A DNA stretch of 64,000 nucleotides, from positions 39,912 through 103,911 of the forward strand of contig UCKM01000013.1 in the NCBI GenBank assembly GCA_900473175.1. Reading direction: 5' to 3'. Positions within the stretch are counted from its first letter, which is position 1; each line of letters starts with the position of its first letter. A program made the translations under genes and the position numbers. The notes under the pieces were generated by a model. The model was not told the origin of the DNA. It saw only the letters and a list, made by a program, of their open reading frames with translations, and made no database searches. Positions 35,747 to 45,059 of the stretch are shown here, piece by piece. The DNA comes from Hyphomicrobiales bacterium. GTDB taxonomy: Bacteria > Pseudomonadota > Alphaproteobacteria > Rhizobiales > Rhizobiaceae.

Positions 35747-35968
35747 ATGCGAGTAGCACTATCCCTGGTTGCCCTGTCCCTTCTGGTGATCGCGGGTTGC
35801 ACGACTGGACCAAAGGCGACCACGACCGCCACCGGACCATCGCCCGCCAAGGACACCTATTACGTTCCGCCGCCGAAGTCCCTGACGGCACGGGCTACAC
35901 CTTCCAAGGAGCCCGCCATAGGAGAAGCTGATACGACGAAGGCGAAGAAGCCAGCCGCTTCCCAATAA
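35747..35968 (+). CDS. Small lipoprotein of unknown function
   Basis: A 73-residue protein from the ATG at 35747 (AAAGGAATA upstream). MRVALSLVALSLLVIAGCTT has a lipobox (IAGC), followed by a Thr/Pro/Lys-rich unstructured tail (YYVPPPKSLTARATP...AKKPAASQ). Such short lipoproteins are common in rhizobia and mostly unknown. It is convergent with the small RNA transcript at about 36.06 kb. Confidence 0.65.
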   Translation: MRVALSLVALSLLVIAGCTTGPKATTTATGPSPAKDTYYVPPPKSLTARATPSKEPAIGEADTTKAKKPAASQ

Positions 35969-36055
35969 TCTGCAAATATGTGTTCCATGCCGTCGGCGAG
36001 GTCTTCGCGGGCGGCATTTTCTTTTTCTATGGTCGCGATTGCTGATAAAGGGGCC

Positions 36056-36205
36056 TAAAACAACAAAACCCACCGCGGGAGGAGGTGCGGTGGGTTTCGT
36101 TGGTTATGGAAGGCCTTCTGGGAGGAGAAGAGGCCGTCCGTTTCGACAGAGCCGGGAGGAGGTGACGCTGTCGAAAATTCCTGATCTGAGAATAACTCAA
36201 GTGAT
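36056..36205 (-). ncRNA. alpha-r14/'cuckoo'-type small RNA with three CUCCUCCC loops
   Basis: Read on the minus strand, three stem-loops follow one another: TTTCGACAG/CTGTCGAAA (36168-36176 and 36141-36149), GGCCTCTTCT/AGAAGGCC (36112-36135), and AAACCCACCGC/GCGGTGGGTTT (36087-36097 and 36066-36076, 11 perfect pairs). Each loop holds CTCCTCCC, the exact anti-Shine-Dalgarno motif (plus-strand GGGAGGAG at 36077, 36120, 36154). The last hairpin is followed by TGTTGTTTT, a terminator. This is the architecture of alpha-r14/CcsR RNAs, which repress translation by pairing to ribosome sites. The 5' end is estimated from the -10-like TATTAAAT at about 36211-36218; only the hairpins are certain. Confidence 0.85.
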
Positions 36206-36221
36206 CTGATTTAATACAGAC

Positions 36222-36262
36222 AATATTGCATAGCAGCATTGCGTTTGGTGCAATGCAGCATT
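36222..36262. promoter_or_regulatory. Two phased TGC-ANN-GCA sites before the small RNA
   Basis: Site 1, 36222-36240, is AATATTGCATAGCAGCATT; site 2, 36244-36262, is TTTGGTGCAATGCAGCATT. They share the core TGCANNGCARCATT with the sites at 32536 and 32558, with the same 22-base phase. They lie immediately upstream of a TATTAAAT box on the minus strand, in the position of an activator or repressor overlapping the -35 region. Confidence 0.65.
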
Positions 36263-36412
36263 TTAGACCACTTGACCGGGCCGTCACGCTACAATCACGG
36301 AGCATTGATTATGTGTCGGGAACGGAAACAGTCCCCAATCCGTTAATAATCCATGAACGAGGCCAATGGTGATCGTCACCGGCCTCCAAACGTGGTCGGA
36401 AGGGGCAGGGCA

Positions 36413-36772
36413 ATGCGATTCTTCAAGTCATGTATTCCCGTACTCGCCGCCGGGCTGCTTGTGTCAGCTGCCGCGACAGTACCGGTCCATGCCTTCAATA
36501 TCAAGAACGAGGCGCAAACCTCGCAAGAAGGCGACGAAGTCAGCAACAAGGAATTTGAGCGCGCCGCGCTCCTTGAAGCACGGGCATATATCTGCGGCAC
36601 GGATGAACCCAGCGAAGCCGCCATGCGCGCCGGCATGAAACAGACGGGATTGCCCGAAGACATCGCGGTCGAGATTGTATCTGACCTGGCCTCCGGCATC
36701 GTGGACAGGGCTGTGAAGTCCAGTTCAAAAGAAATCTGCGGAAAAGCCAAAGTGCAGCTCTCGCATTTCTAG
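36413..36772 (+). CDS. Secreted hypothetical protein
   Basis: A 119-residue protein from the ATG at 36413 (GGAAGGGGCAGGG upstream) with a signal peptide (MRFFKSCIPVLAAGLLVSAA) ending near VHAFN. The mature part is helical: FERAALLEARAYICGTDEPS, RAGMKQTGLPEDIAVEIVSD and SKEICGKAKVQLSHF; two Cys could form a disulfide. No family is recognised. It is divergent from the small RNA gene, so the operator sites at 36.22-36.26 kb could also act on it. Confidence 0.6.
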   Translation: MRFFKSCIPVLAAGLLVSAAATVPVHAFNIKNEAQTSQEGDEVSNKEFERAALLEARAYICGTDEPSEAAMRAGMKQTGLPEDIAVEIVSDLASGIVDRAVKSSSKEICGKAKVQLSHF

Positions 36773-37118
36773 GTCCATATTGCTTGTTGTCGGGATGGAT
36801 GCTGCAGCGAATTCATATGCTTGTGTATAGTAAGGTAAAATTTTAATTGAATTATATATAAGCGTATCAATATCTCACGGATATTTGTAAGAAGTCTGGC
36901 TATTTTCAAATTGATTGTTTTTATAGTAATGGATTTACAGAGTTTTGTCGGAATAGGTGAGCACAATTAACCATAGATGGGAAATTCCGCGCGGGTATCG
37001 CGGATTTTCTTGATGAGCATGCTGCTGGCATGGCTATTGCCGGCTCGCGGATGCGAAAAGAATTCGGTGAGCGAAAAACATCACTGATGCGGTTCACGGG
37101 AATATTGGAGAGACCAGC
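36773..37118. other. AT-rich intergenic region, nothing recognised
   Basis: About 346 bases. The first half (36820-36920) is very AT-rich (ATAGTAAGG, TTAATTGAATTATATATAAG), then it returns to normal composition. No gene or terminator with good support. GGAGAG before 37119 serves the next gene. Confidence 0.4.
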
Positions 37119-37316
37119 ATGACCAAGAGAGCAAGAAAACTGGAAGAATTAAAAACAGAACTCTCGAAACTGTGCACGATCGCGGACAATGAAGGTTTCG
37201 AAATGATCGCCTATTTCATTGAAACCGCGATTCGCGAGGCCGACGAGCAATTGTCGCAGGAGACCCGTGCAGTCCAGGGGCCGGAACTGCGCCTCCATTC
37301 GTCCCGTCCGCTGTAA
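37119..37316 (+). CDS. Small hypothetical helical protein
   Basis: A 65-residue protein: [20 protein letters not shown], then [21 protein letters not shown] and [11 protein letters not shown]. The N-terminal two-thirds look like one or two amphipathic helices, possibly a coiled coil. A ribosome site GGAGAG stands 8 bases before the ATG. Similar short proteins are scattered in rhizobia; function unknown. Confidence 0.5.
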   Translation: MTKRARKLEELKTELSKLCTIADNEGFEMIAYFIETAIREADEQLSQETRAVQGPELRLHSSRPL

Positions 37317-37426
37317 CTGGCTGCATTTCAAGCCGCGTAGCCACCTGCCCCATATTTAACCAAGCTTCAATTTTTGTGAATCACGAAATGGCGCGCTGTC
37401 ATTGTGCGCGGTGTGCGTGCGCCTAT

Positions 37427-38455
37427 ATGAAATCAATGACCCCAATATCAGTCCTCGATCTCTCACCGATTACCGTAGGCAGCAATGCCGGGCAATCCTT
37501 ACGCAATTCGCTCGATCTGGCGCAGAATGCCGAGCGTCTCGGCTATAACCGCCTGTGGCTTGCCGAACATCACAGCATGCGTGGGATCGCCAGCGCGGCG
37601 ACCGCGGTGGTGATCGCCCATGTCGCGGCCGGTACGTCGAAAATCCGCCTTGGCGCCGGCGGTATCATGCTGCCGAACCATGCGCCATTGATGGTCGCCG
37701 AGGCTTTCGGCACGCTTGCTGCGCTGCATCCGGGCCGGATAGACCTTGGCGTCGGCAGGGCTCCTGGCACGGATCAGATCACCGCCCAGGCACTGCGCCG
37801 CAATCTCGATCAGGACATCAACGGCTTTCCGCAGGATGTGGTTGAATTGATCGGCTATTTCCGCGATCCGGAGCCCGGTCAACGCGTCGTCGCCGTTCCA
37901 GGTGCCGGTTTGAAGGTCCCCGTCTGGATATTGGGTTCGAGCCTCTTTGGGGCGCAGCTCGCCGCCGCCCTCGGACTTCCCTACGCCTTTGCTTCGCATT
38001 TCGCACCGGCAGAGATGGAGCGCGCTATCGAGATCTACAGGGCCCGGTTCGAGCCATCCGAGCATCTTGATAAGCCCTATGTCATGCTTGGTCTCAACGT
38101 CTTTGCTGCAGAAACCGACGACGAGGCGAAACTGCTGCAGAGTTCGCAGCAGCAGGCCTTTGTCAATCTGCGCACCGGCAAGCCCGGCCCGTTGCCCGCA
38201 CCATTGGCGGGCTATGAGGAGACGCTGGATTTGCATGCAAAGGCGATCCTGCGTCAGGCGTTGTCATGCAGCGTCGTCGGCTCGCGCGACACGGTAAAGG
38301 CCGGAGTCGAGGATTTCATCGAGCGCACAGGAGCCGATGAGATCATGGTCACCGGCCAGATATTCGATCATGAGGCGCGCATTCGTTCCTACGAAATCCT
38401 GGCCGAAGCGGTGATTGGGACGGTCGAAACCGAGCGGCTAAGCCGCTTGGCGTAA
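37427..38455 (+). CDS. Luciferase-like flavin-dependent monooxygenase
   Basis: A 342-residue TIM-barrel flavoprotein (LLM class). It shows [10 protein letters not shown] at the N-terminus, [40 protein letters not shown] and [20 protein letters not shown], typical of the MsnO8/YhbW-like branch. These use reduced FMN (or F420 in other groups) supplied by a partner reductase that is not in the window. Substrate unknown. The ATG at 37427 or 37436 is the start; an upstream frame to 37376 codes Cys/His-rich sequence foreign to the family. It is convergent with ureG. Confidence 0.85.
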   Translation: MKSMTPISVLDLSPITVGSNAGQSLRNSLDLAQNAERLGYNRLWLAEHHSMRGIASAATAVVIAHVAAGTSKIRLGAGGIMLPNHAPLMVAEAFGTLAALHPGRIDLGVGRAPGTDQITAQALRRNLDQDINGFPQDVVELIGYFRDPEPGQRVVAVPGAGLKVPVWILGSSLFGAQLAAALGLPYAFASHFAPAEMERAIEIYRARFEPSEHLDKPYVMLGLNVFAAETDDEAKLLQSSQQQAFVNLRTGKPGPLPAPLAGYEETLDLHAKAILRQALSCSVVGSRDTVKAGVEDFIERTGADEIMVTGQIFDHEARIRSYEILAEAVIGTVETERLSRLA

Positions 38456-39061
38456 GCCGCCCGCAGCCTCGATGAAGGCGATCACATCGTCGAGGCCGCT
38501 TCGCCTCAGCATGTCGGTAAAGACAAAAGGTTTGGCCCCGCGCTGAACCTTCGTATCGGCTTCCATCACATCGAGATCGGCCCCTACATAGGGGGCGAGA
38601 TCCTTCTTGTTGATGATCAACAAGTCCGAGCGGGTAATACCCGGACCGCCTTTCCTCGGTATCTTTTCGCCCTGACACACCGAAATTACATAGATGGTCA
38701 AGTCGGCGAGATCGGGTGAGAAGGTTGCCGCGAGGTTATCGCCACCTGACTCGATGAAGACGATGTCGAGATCGGGATGCCGCTTGTTCATCTCGGCAAT
38801 GGCCTGAAGATTGATCGTCGCGTCCTCGCGGATCGCAGTATGCGGGCAGCCGCCCGTTTCCACGCCCATGATGCGGTCTTCCGGCAGGGCCTGCAGCCGG
38901 TTGAGGATCAGCGCATCCTCCTTCGTATAGATGTCGTTGGTGACGACAGCGACCGAATAGCGGTCGCGCAATGCCTTGCACAGCATTTCGGTGACCGTGG
39001 TCTTGCCGGAGCCGACCGGTCCGCCGATGCCTACCCTGAGTGGTCCGTTGTGTGAGATCAT
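38438..39061 (-). CDS. ureG: Urease accessory GTPase UreG
   Basis: A 207-residue SIMIBI-class GTPase. Walker A is [19 protein letters not shown] near residue 10-25; [42 protein letters not shown] and the base motif [14 protein letters not shown] follow. The metal-binding CPH is present. UreG delivers Ni2+ and drives urease activation with UreF/UreD. Its end overlaps the plus-strand monooxygenase gene by 18 bases. It overlaps ureF by the ATGA junction at 39058-39061. Confidence 0.97.
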   Translation of the reverse strand: MISHNGPLRVGIGGPVGSGKTTVTEMLCKALRDRYSVAVVTNDIYTKEDALILNRLQALPEDRIMGVETGGCPHTAIREDATINLQAIAEMNKRHPDLDIVFIESGGDNLAATFSPDLADLTIYVISVCQGEKIPRKGGPGITRSDLLIINKKDLAPYVGADLDVMEADTKVQRGAKPFVFTDMLRRSGLDDVIAFIEAAGGLRQAA

Positions 39062-39714
39062 GAGCGAAAGACCCTCGAATATTGCGTTTCGTGCTGCATG
39101 GCCATGATGTCGGACATGATGGCGGTCGAGCCCAGATCATCGAGGCTCGAATGGGCCGCACGCACAGCGGTGGTCAGAATTGGGGCTTCCATCGCTGCCA
39201 TCAACGCGACCCCATGGCTTTGTCCGAGCGGCACCAACCGGACTGCTCCCTGGATGAGGTTGGACAGTACCGCATGGAGGAAGGCGGCAATGCCAGGCTC
39301 CAGTTCCACGCCGTTGCGCGCGGCAATGGCAGCGACGGCAACAGGGTAGGGCACTTCATCGGCAATGTCCGAAACACGGCCGGCCCAATGACCGATCGCC
39401 TGTACGAACGCGCTGCCCTGCAGCATGGTTTCCATATGGCGCTCGCTGGACCCCGCCATCGCCGCCCCCAGCGCCGCAATGCCCTCGAGACCGTCCGTAT
39501 CGGCCTCCCGCCACGCGGCGGCAAACAAGACCGCGTCATTCCACACGGATCCGTGGTGCAAAAGGTCGTCCAGCCAGGCTTGCAGGGATGGCATGTCATG
39601 GATCAGACCGTCATGCACGGCGCGTTCGATGCCGTGACTGTAGGAGAACGCGCCGACTGGAAAAGCCGGAGAGAGCCAGGTCATGAGGCGGATGAGAGCG
39701 GTATTGTCATTCAT
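39058..39714 (-). CDS. ureF: Urease accessory protein UreF
   Basis: A 218-residue protein from [20 protein letters not shown] at 39714; the longer frame up to 39948 codes alien sequence over ureE. Family motifs are [36 protein letters not shown] and [20 protein letters not shown]. UreF forms the UreG2F2H2-type activation complex with UreD and UreG, and it gates GTP hydrolysis. It overlaps ureE by 8 bases. Confidence 0.93.
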   Translation of the reverse strand: MNDNTALIRLMTWLSPAFPVGAFSYSHGIERAVHDGLIHDMPSLQAWLDDLLHHGSVWNDAVLFAAAWREADTDGLEGIAALGAAMAGSSERHMETMLQGSAFVQAIGHWAGRVSDIADEVPYPVAVAAIAARNGVELEPGIAAFLHAVLSNLIQGAVRLVPLGQSHGVALMAAMEAPILTTAVRAAHSSLDDLGSTAIMSDIMAMQHETQYSRVFRS

Positions 39715-40177
39715 GGTGATGCTCATGCCCATGATGATGCCCGTATCCGCCGTGATACGCGCCACGCAACGGATGAAATGGCGCCACGATCTCGGTGACC
39801 TTCGCGCCCAGGCCTTCGAGCATTGCCTTGATGACGTGGTCGCGCAGAATGAGGATACGGCTCTCTTCGAGTTGCGCCGGCAAATGCCGGTTTCCGAGAT
39901 GCCAGGCGAGCTCAGCCAAGTGCCGCCGGTCGCGCGGACGGACCTCATAAAGGTTCTCGTCCGCCGCGACTATTTCGGCCATCCGCCCATCTTCAAGGAC
40001 CAGAACGTCGCCATGGCCGAAGGCGATCGCTTCCGGCAGGTCGACAAGGATCTGTTCGCCCTTCTGCAAGGTCAGCACCTTGCGGCGCAGATGTCGTTCG
40101 TCATGGGCGAGGATCACCTGGTCAAACGGCGTGCCATGATAGTGCCCGGCGTGGTCGTGATCAGTCACGCGCTTCAT
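39707..40177 (-). CDS. ureE: Urease accessory nickel chaperone UreE
   Basis: A 156-residue protein: [54 protein letters not shown], then the His-rich tail [15 protein letters not shown] that binds nickel. It supplies Ni2+ to UreG/urease. It starts inside the ATGA that also ends the DinB-like gene upstream (4-base overlap), so the two are translationally coupled. Confidence 0.94.
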   Translation of the reverse strand: MKRVTDHDHAGHYHGTPFDQVILAHDERHLRRKVLTLQKGEQILVDLPEAIAFGHGDVLVLEDGRMAEIVAADENLYEVRPRDRRHLAELAWHLGNRHLPAQLEESRILILRDHVIKAMLEGLGAKVTEIVAPFHPLRGAYHGGYGHHHGHEHHHE

Positions 40178-40689
40178 TGTGTCTCGTCTTTCTCATCAAA
40201 GTCGTCATTCATGCACAGGAAGAAGTCGATTGGCGGGGCTTCGCCGGTCAACTGGTTGAGGAGCGTATGGACCTGGCCGCGATGGTGGGTCTGGTGATTG
40301 AAAATCTGGGTGAGGCACCGGTCGAGCGTCGATGCATAGGGCTCGCCTTCCGTCGTGATCCAGCGGAACACGCCGCGGATCCGGCTTTCGTCCAGCCCAT
40401 GGACCACGTCGGCAATATGATCGTCGAACGCCTCGCGGGCGGCGCGCAAATCGACAAGATTGTCGTGCAGGATCACGTCAAAGGAGGGCAGGGCGTAAAG
40501 ATTGCCGGTGAAGCGCCCGAACCACAATTTGTCGATCGCGAGAATGTGGTTGAGCGTGCCATGCACCGATCGGAAAAACGCGCGGCGGTCAGCAAAATAG
40601 TCTTCGACATCCAGCGTTGCGGCGGCATCGTAGATGCGTTCGTTGGCCCATTTGTTGTAATGCGCCAACCGCTTGAAATGCTTTTTCAT
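40174..40689 (-). CDS. DinB-family metal-binding protein
   Basis: A 171-residue four-helix protein. [20 protein letters not shown] begins the DinB pattern; the metal-ligand histidines are in [19 protein letters not shown] and in [19 protein letters not shown]. DinB proteins bind a divalent metal (Zn, Ni or Fe) and many act as thiol transferases or have unknown roles; this is family knowledge. Here it is inserted between ureC and ureE and coupled to ureE by ATGA, in an operon whose chemistry is nickel. A start nine bases earlier (GTG at 40698) is possible. Confidence 0.88.
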   Translation of the reverse strand: MKKHFKRLAHYNKWANERIYDAAATLDVEDYFADRRAFFRSVHGTLNHILAIDKLWFGRFTGNLYALPSFDVILHDNLVDLRAAREAFDDHIADVVHGLDESRIRGVFRWITTEGEPYASTLDRCLTQIFNHQTHHRGQVHTLLNQLTGEAPPIDFFLCMNDDFDEKDETQ

Positions 40690-40698
40690 CGTCTCCAC

Positions 40699-42417
40699 TC
40701 AGAACAGGAAATAGCGCTGCGCCATCGGCAATATAGTCGCCGGCTCGCAGGTCAGCAATTCACCATCCGCCCGCACTTCGTAGGTTTCCGGATCGACCTC
40801 CACATGCGGCGTTGCATCGTTGTGGATCATCGATGCCTTGGAAATGCCGCTCCTCGTATTTTCCACCGCGACCAACTGCTTGTCGACGCCAAGCGCGTTG
40901 CGCAGCCCGGCTTCAGCCGAAGCTTTGCTGACGAAGGTCACCGAGGAATTGGCGACGTTCTTGCCATAAGCGCCGAACATGTAGCGGTAATGCACAGGCT
41001 GCGGCGTCGGGATCGATGCGTTTGGATCGCCCATGGGTGCGGCGGCTATCGAGCCGCCGAGCAGCACCAGGTCCGGCTTGATGCCGAAGAAGGCCGGGTT
41101 CCACAGAACCAGATCGGCGCGCTTGCCGGCCTCGATCGAGCCGATATGCCGGGAAATGCCCTGCGCGATGGCGGGGTTGATGGTGTACTTCGCAATATAG
41201 CGTTTCACCCGGAAATTGTCGTTGTCACCGGTTTCCTGGGGCAGGCTGCCACGCTGCCGTTTCATCTTGTCGGCAGTCTGCCAGGTGCGGATCAACACCT
41301 CGCCGACGCGTCCCATCGCCTGACTGTCGGACGAGATGATCGAGAAGGCGCCGATGTCGTGGAGAATGTCTTCGGCAGCGATGGTTTCCTTGCGGATGCG
41401 GCTTTCGGCAAATGCCACGTCCTCCGGAATCGACGAAGAGAGGTGATGGCAGACCATCAGCATGTCGAGATGTTCGGCGATGGTATTCCTGGTATAGGGC
41501 CGCGTCGGGTTGGTGGAAGAGGGGATGATATTTGGCAGCCCGCAGATCTTGATGATATCGGGCGCGTGGCCACCGCCTGCGCCTTCCGTATGGAAGGCAT
41601 GAATGGTGCGGCCCTTGAAAGCCTTGACCGTATCCTCGACAAAGCCGCTCTCGTTCAGCGTGTCGGTATGGATCATCACCTGCACGTCATACCGGTCGGC
41701 GACGGTGAGGCAATTGTCGATGGCCGCAGGCGTCGTGCCCCAATCCTCATGCAGTTTCAATGAGCAGGCACCGCCGAGGATCATTTCTTCGAGTGCCTTC
41801 GGCTGCGAGGCATTGCCCTTGCCCGAGAGGCCGATATTCATCGGGATGCTGTCGAAGGACTGGATCATGCGTGCCATGTGCCAGGGCCCCGGCGTGCAGG
41901 TGGTGGCCAGGGTGCCGTGCGCCGGACCGGTGCCACCACCGAACATGGTGGTAACGCCCGACATCAACGCTTCCTCGATCTGCTGGGGACAGATGAAATG
42001 GATATGCGCGTCCATGCCCCCCGCCGTCAGGATCTTGCCCTCGCCCGCGATGATCTCTGTGCCGGGGCCAATGATGATGGAAACGCCCGGCTGCGTATCC
42101 GGGTTTCCGGCCTTGCCGATGGCCGCGATCAAACCGTCCTTGAGGCCGACATCGGCCTTGTAGATGCCGGTGTGATCGACGACGAGCGCGTTGGTGATGA
42201 CGGTGTCGACGGCACCATCGGCGCGGGCGATCTGGCTCTGGCCCATCCCGTCGCGAATAACCTTGCCGCCACCAAATTTTACCTCTTCGCCATAGACGGT
42301 GAAATCCATTTCCACCTCGATGAAAAGCTCGGTGTCGGCAAGACGCACCTTGTCGCCGGTGGTCGGTCCGAACATGCGGGCATAGGCTGGACGGGTGATT
42401 TTAGCGGGCATGGACAT
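40699..42417 (-). CDS. ureC: Urease subunit alpha
   Basis: A 572-residue catalytic subunit. The nickel ligands His138 and His140 lie in [11 protein letters not shown]; the carbamylated Lys221 is in [16 protein letters not shown]; the flap with the active-site Cys/His is in [20 protein letters not shown], preceded by the [15 protein letters not shown] motif. The enzyme hydrolyses urea to ammonia and carbamate in the cytoplasm. The upstream unit with ureA and ureB is separated by 645 bases containing an antiparallel gene. Confidence 0.98.
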   Translation of the reverse strand: MSMPAKITRPAYARMFGPTTGDKVRLADTELFIEVEMDFTVYGEEVKFGGGKVIRDGMGQSQIARADGAVDTVITNALVVDHTGIYKADVGLKDGLIAAIGKAGNPDTQPGVSIIIGPGTEIIAGEGKILTAGGMDAHIHFICPQQIEEALMSGVTTMFGGGTGPAHGTLATTCTPGPWHMARMIQSFDSIPMNIGLSGKGNASQPKALEEMILGGACSLKLHEDWGTTPAAIDNCLTVADRYDVQVMIHTDTLNESGFVEDTVKAFKGRTIHAFHTEGAGGGHAPDIIKICGLPNIIPSSTNPTRPYTRNTIAEHLDMLMVCHHLSSSIPEDVAFAESRIRKETIAAEDILHDIGAFSIISSDSQAMGRVGEVLIRTWQTADKMKRQRGSLPQETGDNDNFRVKRYIAKYTINPAIAQGISRHIGSIEAGKRADLVLWNPAFFGIKPDLVLLGGSIAAAPMGDPNASIPTPQPVHYRYMFGAYGKNVANSSVTFVSKASAEAGLRNALGVDKQLVAVENTRSGISKASMIHNDATPHVEVDPETYEVRADGELLTCEPATILPMAQRYFLF

Positions 42418-42586
42418 TCCCTCTTGAACGGTGTGCGGCAGGCGTGGTGTGGGCCGGGTGACACATTTTCGCCGCGGTATTGCCTTGGTAAAACCCGATT
42501 GCGGACCGCTTCACATCGAATTCCGCATGTGAAGTGCGCGCGTCATCAGAAGATGATCGTTCGCCAATCGCATGAAAGGAAAAACG

Positions 42587-42970
42587 ATGCGAAAGATGAT
42601 AGCCCTTGCGCTCTGTGCGGCATTCCCGCTGGCAACGTCCGTTGCCTACGCGCAAACCGCCGCGCCGCAGGCTCCTTCGGCCGAGCAACCGGCCGCTAAA
42701 AGCGGAACCCCGGCGCAACCCGGCGCTACGCCCATTACCACCATCAATATTGTCGATATCAGCGAATTGCCGGAAGCGACCAAGAACCAGGTCAATGAAG
42801 CGGTTGCCAAGCGTAGCGATGCCGACATGCAAAAGTTGCGCACGTCGATCGACAAGTCGCCGCAAGTATCGGCTGCCTTGAAGGACAAGGGGCTGACTTC
42901 CGCGGCTGTGGTAATCGCCAGCCTCGATTCCAAAGGTCTGCTGACGCTTGTCACCAAGAAGCCGAGCTGA
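42587..42970 (+). CDS. Secreted hypothetical protein inside the urease cluster, opposite strand
   Basis: A 127-residue protein from the ATG at 42587 (AAAGGAAAA upstream) with a signal peptide (MRKMIALALCAAFPLATSVAYA). A Pro/Ala-rich linker (APQAPSAEQPAAKSGTPAQP) leads to a domain TTINIVDISELPEATKNQVN...SDADMQKLRTSIDKSPQVSA. It resembles a small rhizobial periplasmic family of unknown role. It is inserted antiparallel between ureB and ureC and so splits the expected ureDABC run. Confidence 0.7.
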   Translation: MRKMIALALCAAFPLATSVAYAQTAAPQAPSAEQPAAKSGTPAQPGATPITTINIVDISELPEATKNQVNEAVAKRSDADMQKLRTSIDKSPQVSAALKDKGLTSAAVVIASLDSKGLLTLVTKKPS

Positions 42971-43062
42971 AGCACAGGTTACAAACCAGCCTATGGCGAA
43001 CCCGTTGCGATCGGTATTCTTCCGGTCGCTTCCGGCGGTGGTTCTGAAATCAAGCTGCTCGG

Positions 43063-43368
43063 TCAAAGCTTGCCCATGATCTTCTGCTGAAACCCGTAAA
43101 CGGTCCGGTTCCCGCCGAGCGGCACCAGCGTCACGTCACGCTCCTGTCCCGGCTCGAACCGGACCGCGGTGCCTGCGGCGATGTCGAGCCGCATGCCGCG
43201 CGCCTTGTCGCGTTCAAACACCAACGCCGTGTTGGTCTCGTAGAAATGGTAGTGCGAGCCAACCTGCACCGGCCGGTCTCCCGTATTGGCCACTTTCAGC
43301 GTCACGTTCTGCGCACCCGCATTGAGTTCGATATCGCCTTTGGCGGGGATCACTTCTCCAGGTATCAT
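43063..43368 (-). CDS. ureB: Urease subunit beta
   Basis: A 101-residue protein of normal size: [20 protein letters not shown], then [19 protein letters not shown] and the end [14 protein letters not shown], all conserved in the beta subunit. It is a structural subunit of the (alpha-beta-gamma)3 urease. It follows ureA after 9 bases. Confidence 0.97.
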   Translation of the reverse strand: MIPGEVIPAKGDIELNAGAQNVTLKVANTGDRPVQVGSHYHFYETNTALVFERDKARGMRLDIAAGTAVRFEPGQERDVTLVPLGGNRTVYGFQQKIMGKL

Positions 43369-43377
43369 GCCGGGTTC

Positions 43378-43680
43378 CTAGCGGATTGGTTCGTGGACGG
43401 TTACAAGCTTGGTTCCGTCCGGAAAGGTCGCCTCGACCTGAATGTCGTGGATCATCTCCGGTATGCCCTCCATCACCTGATCGCGGGTGATGACATGGGC
43501 GCCAGCCTCCATGAGATCGGCCACTGAACGGCCGTCGCGCGCGCCTTCAACGACGAAATCGCTGATCAGCGCAATGGCTTCCGGATGGTTGAGCTTGACG
43601 CCGCGCTCGAGCCGGCGGCGCGCGACCAATGCGGCCATGGATATCAGAAGCTTGTCTTTTTCGCGTGGAGTCAGATTCAT
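43378..43680 (-). CDS. ureA: Urease subunit gamma
   Basis: A 100-residue protein with the gamma signature: [59 protein letters not shown] and [23 protein letters not shown] ending. A structural subunit of urease. It follows ureD with a 33-base gap. Confidence 0.97.
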   Translation of the reverse strand: MNLTPREKDKLLISMAALVARRRLERGVKLNHPEAIALISDFVVEGARDGRSVADLMEAGAHVITRDQVMEGIPEMIHDIQVEATFPDGTKLVTVHEPIR

Positions 43681-43713
43681 TTTATCCCTTGGACCTCATT
43701 CATTCTTCAAAGC

Positions 43714-44547
43714 CTAGATTGACCAGACTTTAGGCACGCCTGCCTTTTCATTCAGCAACTCGATCAGCGGTACCAGCCGCTTTCTGAGAGAATAGGCGTC
43801 CCCATCGATGAGCCTCGCAAGAAGCTTGCCAGACCAGAAGGACGCACCGCCTTTTGCACCAATTATTTTTCGGGTCGCATCGAGATGACGCTCCGCGCCG
43901 GCATCGAGCAACAAGACGGTGGCCATGGTTCGCATGCCGCCAAGGAGGGCCGGGCGCCCGAGCATATGTGCCGTATCAGGCCCGATGCGAAAGTCTTCCG
44001 CATGGATGAGATTGCCGCTACGACTGATGCGCCAGCGGTCGCGGAACGTACAGGTCTGCACATCCTCGCCCATGGCCTTGCGGCCGAAAACGATGGGCTC
44101 GACAATCAGGGCGCGGCTGGTCTCGGCGAGGTCGATTGTCAGGGTTCGGTTCAGAGCCGAGCCCTCGAACAGGATGGTTTCCTGCGGCAGCCAGGCGAGC
44201 GATGCGCTTTCTCCGGCGGTCAATCCTGTTGCAACCGATGCTACGCCTCCCGACGTCCTATAGATGCGCTCGCATGCCTGTGTGGTGACCTGCGCGCGGC
44301 ATCCGTCCGCAACATCGAATTGCCAGCGCATTTCGTCCCCGCCCGTCAAGCCGCCGGACGTATTGATCACCACCGCTTCAAGCCAATTGTCGTCGGTATC
44401 GGGCAAGCGGATCTTGGCGCAACCTTCCTGGTAAAGCCTATCAATGCGCGTGCGGCCATTGACCGGCTTGACGCTAAGCCGCGCCGCTCCATAGGCACGC
44501 TGCGGCGCAGAAACGGCGATCAGATCTGTAGACGCGTGAACATTCAT
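43714..44547 (-). CDS. ureD: Urease accessory protein UreD
   Basis: A 277-residue protein: RLYQEGCAKIRLPDTDDNWL, VINTSGGLTGGDEMRWQFDV, TTQACERIYRTSGGVA and WLPQETILFEGSALNRTLTI, all typical of UreD (UreH). It binds apo-urease and recruits UreF/UreG for nickel loading. First gene of the minus-strand urease cluster, divergent from a toxin-antitoxin module 89 bases away. Confidence 0.95.
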   Translation of the reverse strand: MNVHASTDLIAVSAPQRAYGAARLSVKPVNGRTRIDRLYQEGCAKIRLPDTDDNWLEAVVINTSGGLTGGDEMRWQFDVADGCRAQVTTQACERIYRTSGGVASVATGLTAGESASLAWLPQETILFEGSALNRTLTIDLAETSRALIVEPIVFGRKAMGEDVQTCTFRDRWRISRSGNLIHAEDFRIGPDTAHMLGRPALLGGMRTMATVLLLDAGAERHLDATRKIIGAKGGASFWSGKLLARLIDGDAYSLRKRLVPLIELLNEKAGVPKVWSI

Positions 44548-44605
44548 GCACGCAGGCTAGAACAATATTCACCAGGATGAAAACCAGAATATTGCGTCAA
44601 TCTTG

Positions 44606-44638
44606 ATATCTTATAGCATATGGTATCATATAAGATAT
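44606..44638. promoter_or_regulatory. Operator palindrome of the PIN/RHH toxin-antitoxin module
   Basis: A perfect 10-base inverted repeat, ATATCTTATA (44606-44615) and TATAAGATAT (44629-44638), with a 13-base spacer. The right arm overlaps the toxin ATG at 44637, so binding would block transcription and translation. Autoregulation by the antitoxin is the usual role. Confidence 0.65.
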
Positions 44639-45059
44639 GCGAGTGGTGCTGGATACCTCGATCATCGTTGCTGCGTTGAGAAGTCGGAGTGGCGCGAGCA
44701 ATGCGCTCCTTCGCTCGGTGGCAATGCAAGAACTGACGCCTTTGATCACTACGGCTCTCTTTTTGGAGTATGAGGACGTGCTCTTGCGGCCCGAACAACG
44801 GCTGGTCCACAAGCTTGATAGTGATGATGTGGTGAAATTCTTGGCTGCATTTGCGAGTTCAAGCGAGCCGGTCGATGTGAGATATCAATGGCGTCCCCAA
44901 CTCGCTGATGCAAACGATGAAATGGTTCTGGAAGCAGCGGTCAATGGCAGAGCTGATGCTTTGGTGACACACAATCTAAAAGATTTTACACTGGCGGCGA
45001 GGAAGTTTGGACTGCGCGTCCTACGACCCGCTGGCGTGCTTGCGGAGTTAAAAAAATGA
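44637..45059 (+). CDS. PIN-domain toxin (COG1569-like)
   Basis: A 140-residue PIN protein: MRVVLDTSIIVAALRSRSGA has the first acidic residue; DANDEMVLEAAVNGRADALVTHNLKDF has the others (Asp-x-x-Asp and the NGRAD/THNLKDF block). PIN toxins cut RNA. The antitoxin gene overlaps its end by ATGA, in the toxin-first order. There is no clear ribosome site because the start codon is inside the operator palindrome; leaderless translation is possible. Confidence 0.8.
   Translation: MRVVLDTSIIVAALRSRSGASNALLRSVAMQELTPLITTALFLEYEDVLLRPEQRLVHKLDSDDVVKFLAAFASSSEPVDVRYQWRPQLADANDEMVLEAAVNGRADALVTHNLKDFTLAARKFGLRVLRPAGVLAELKK

Noticed and set aside
40177..41763. Long open frame on the plus strand across the urease genes (528 codons)
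   Set aside because: Antisense of ureC/dinB; composition is not protein-like and the minus-strand genes are unambiguous. The same holds for antisense frames over the arylsulfatase, hisD, Gfo/Idh, YcaO, edd and aldehyde dehydrogenase genes.
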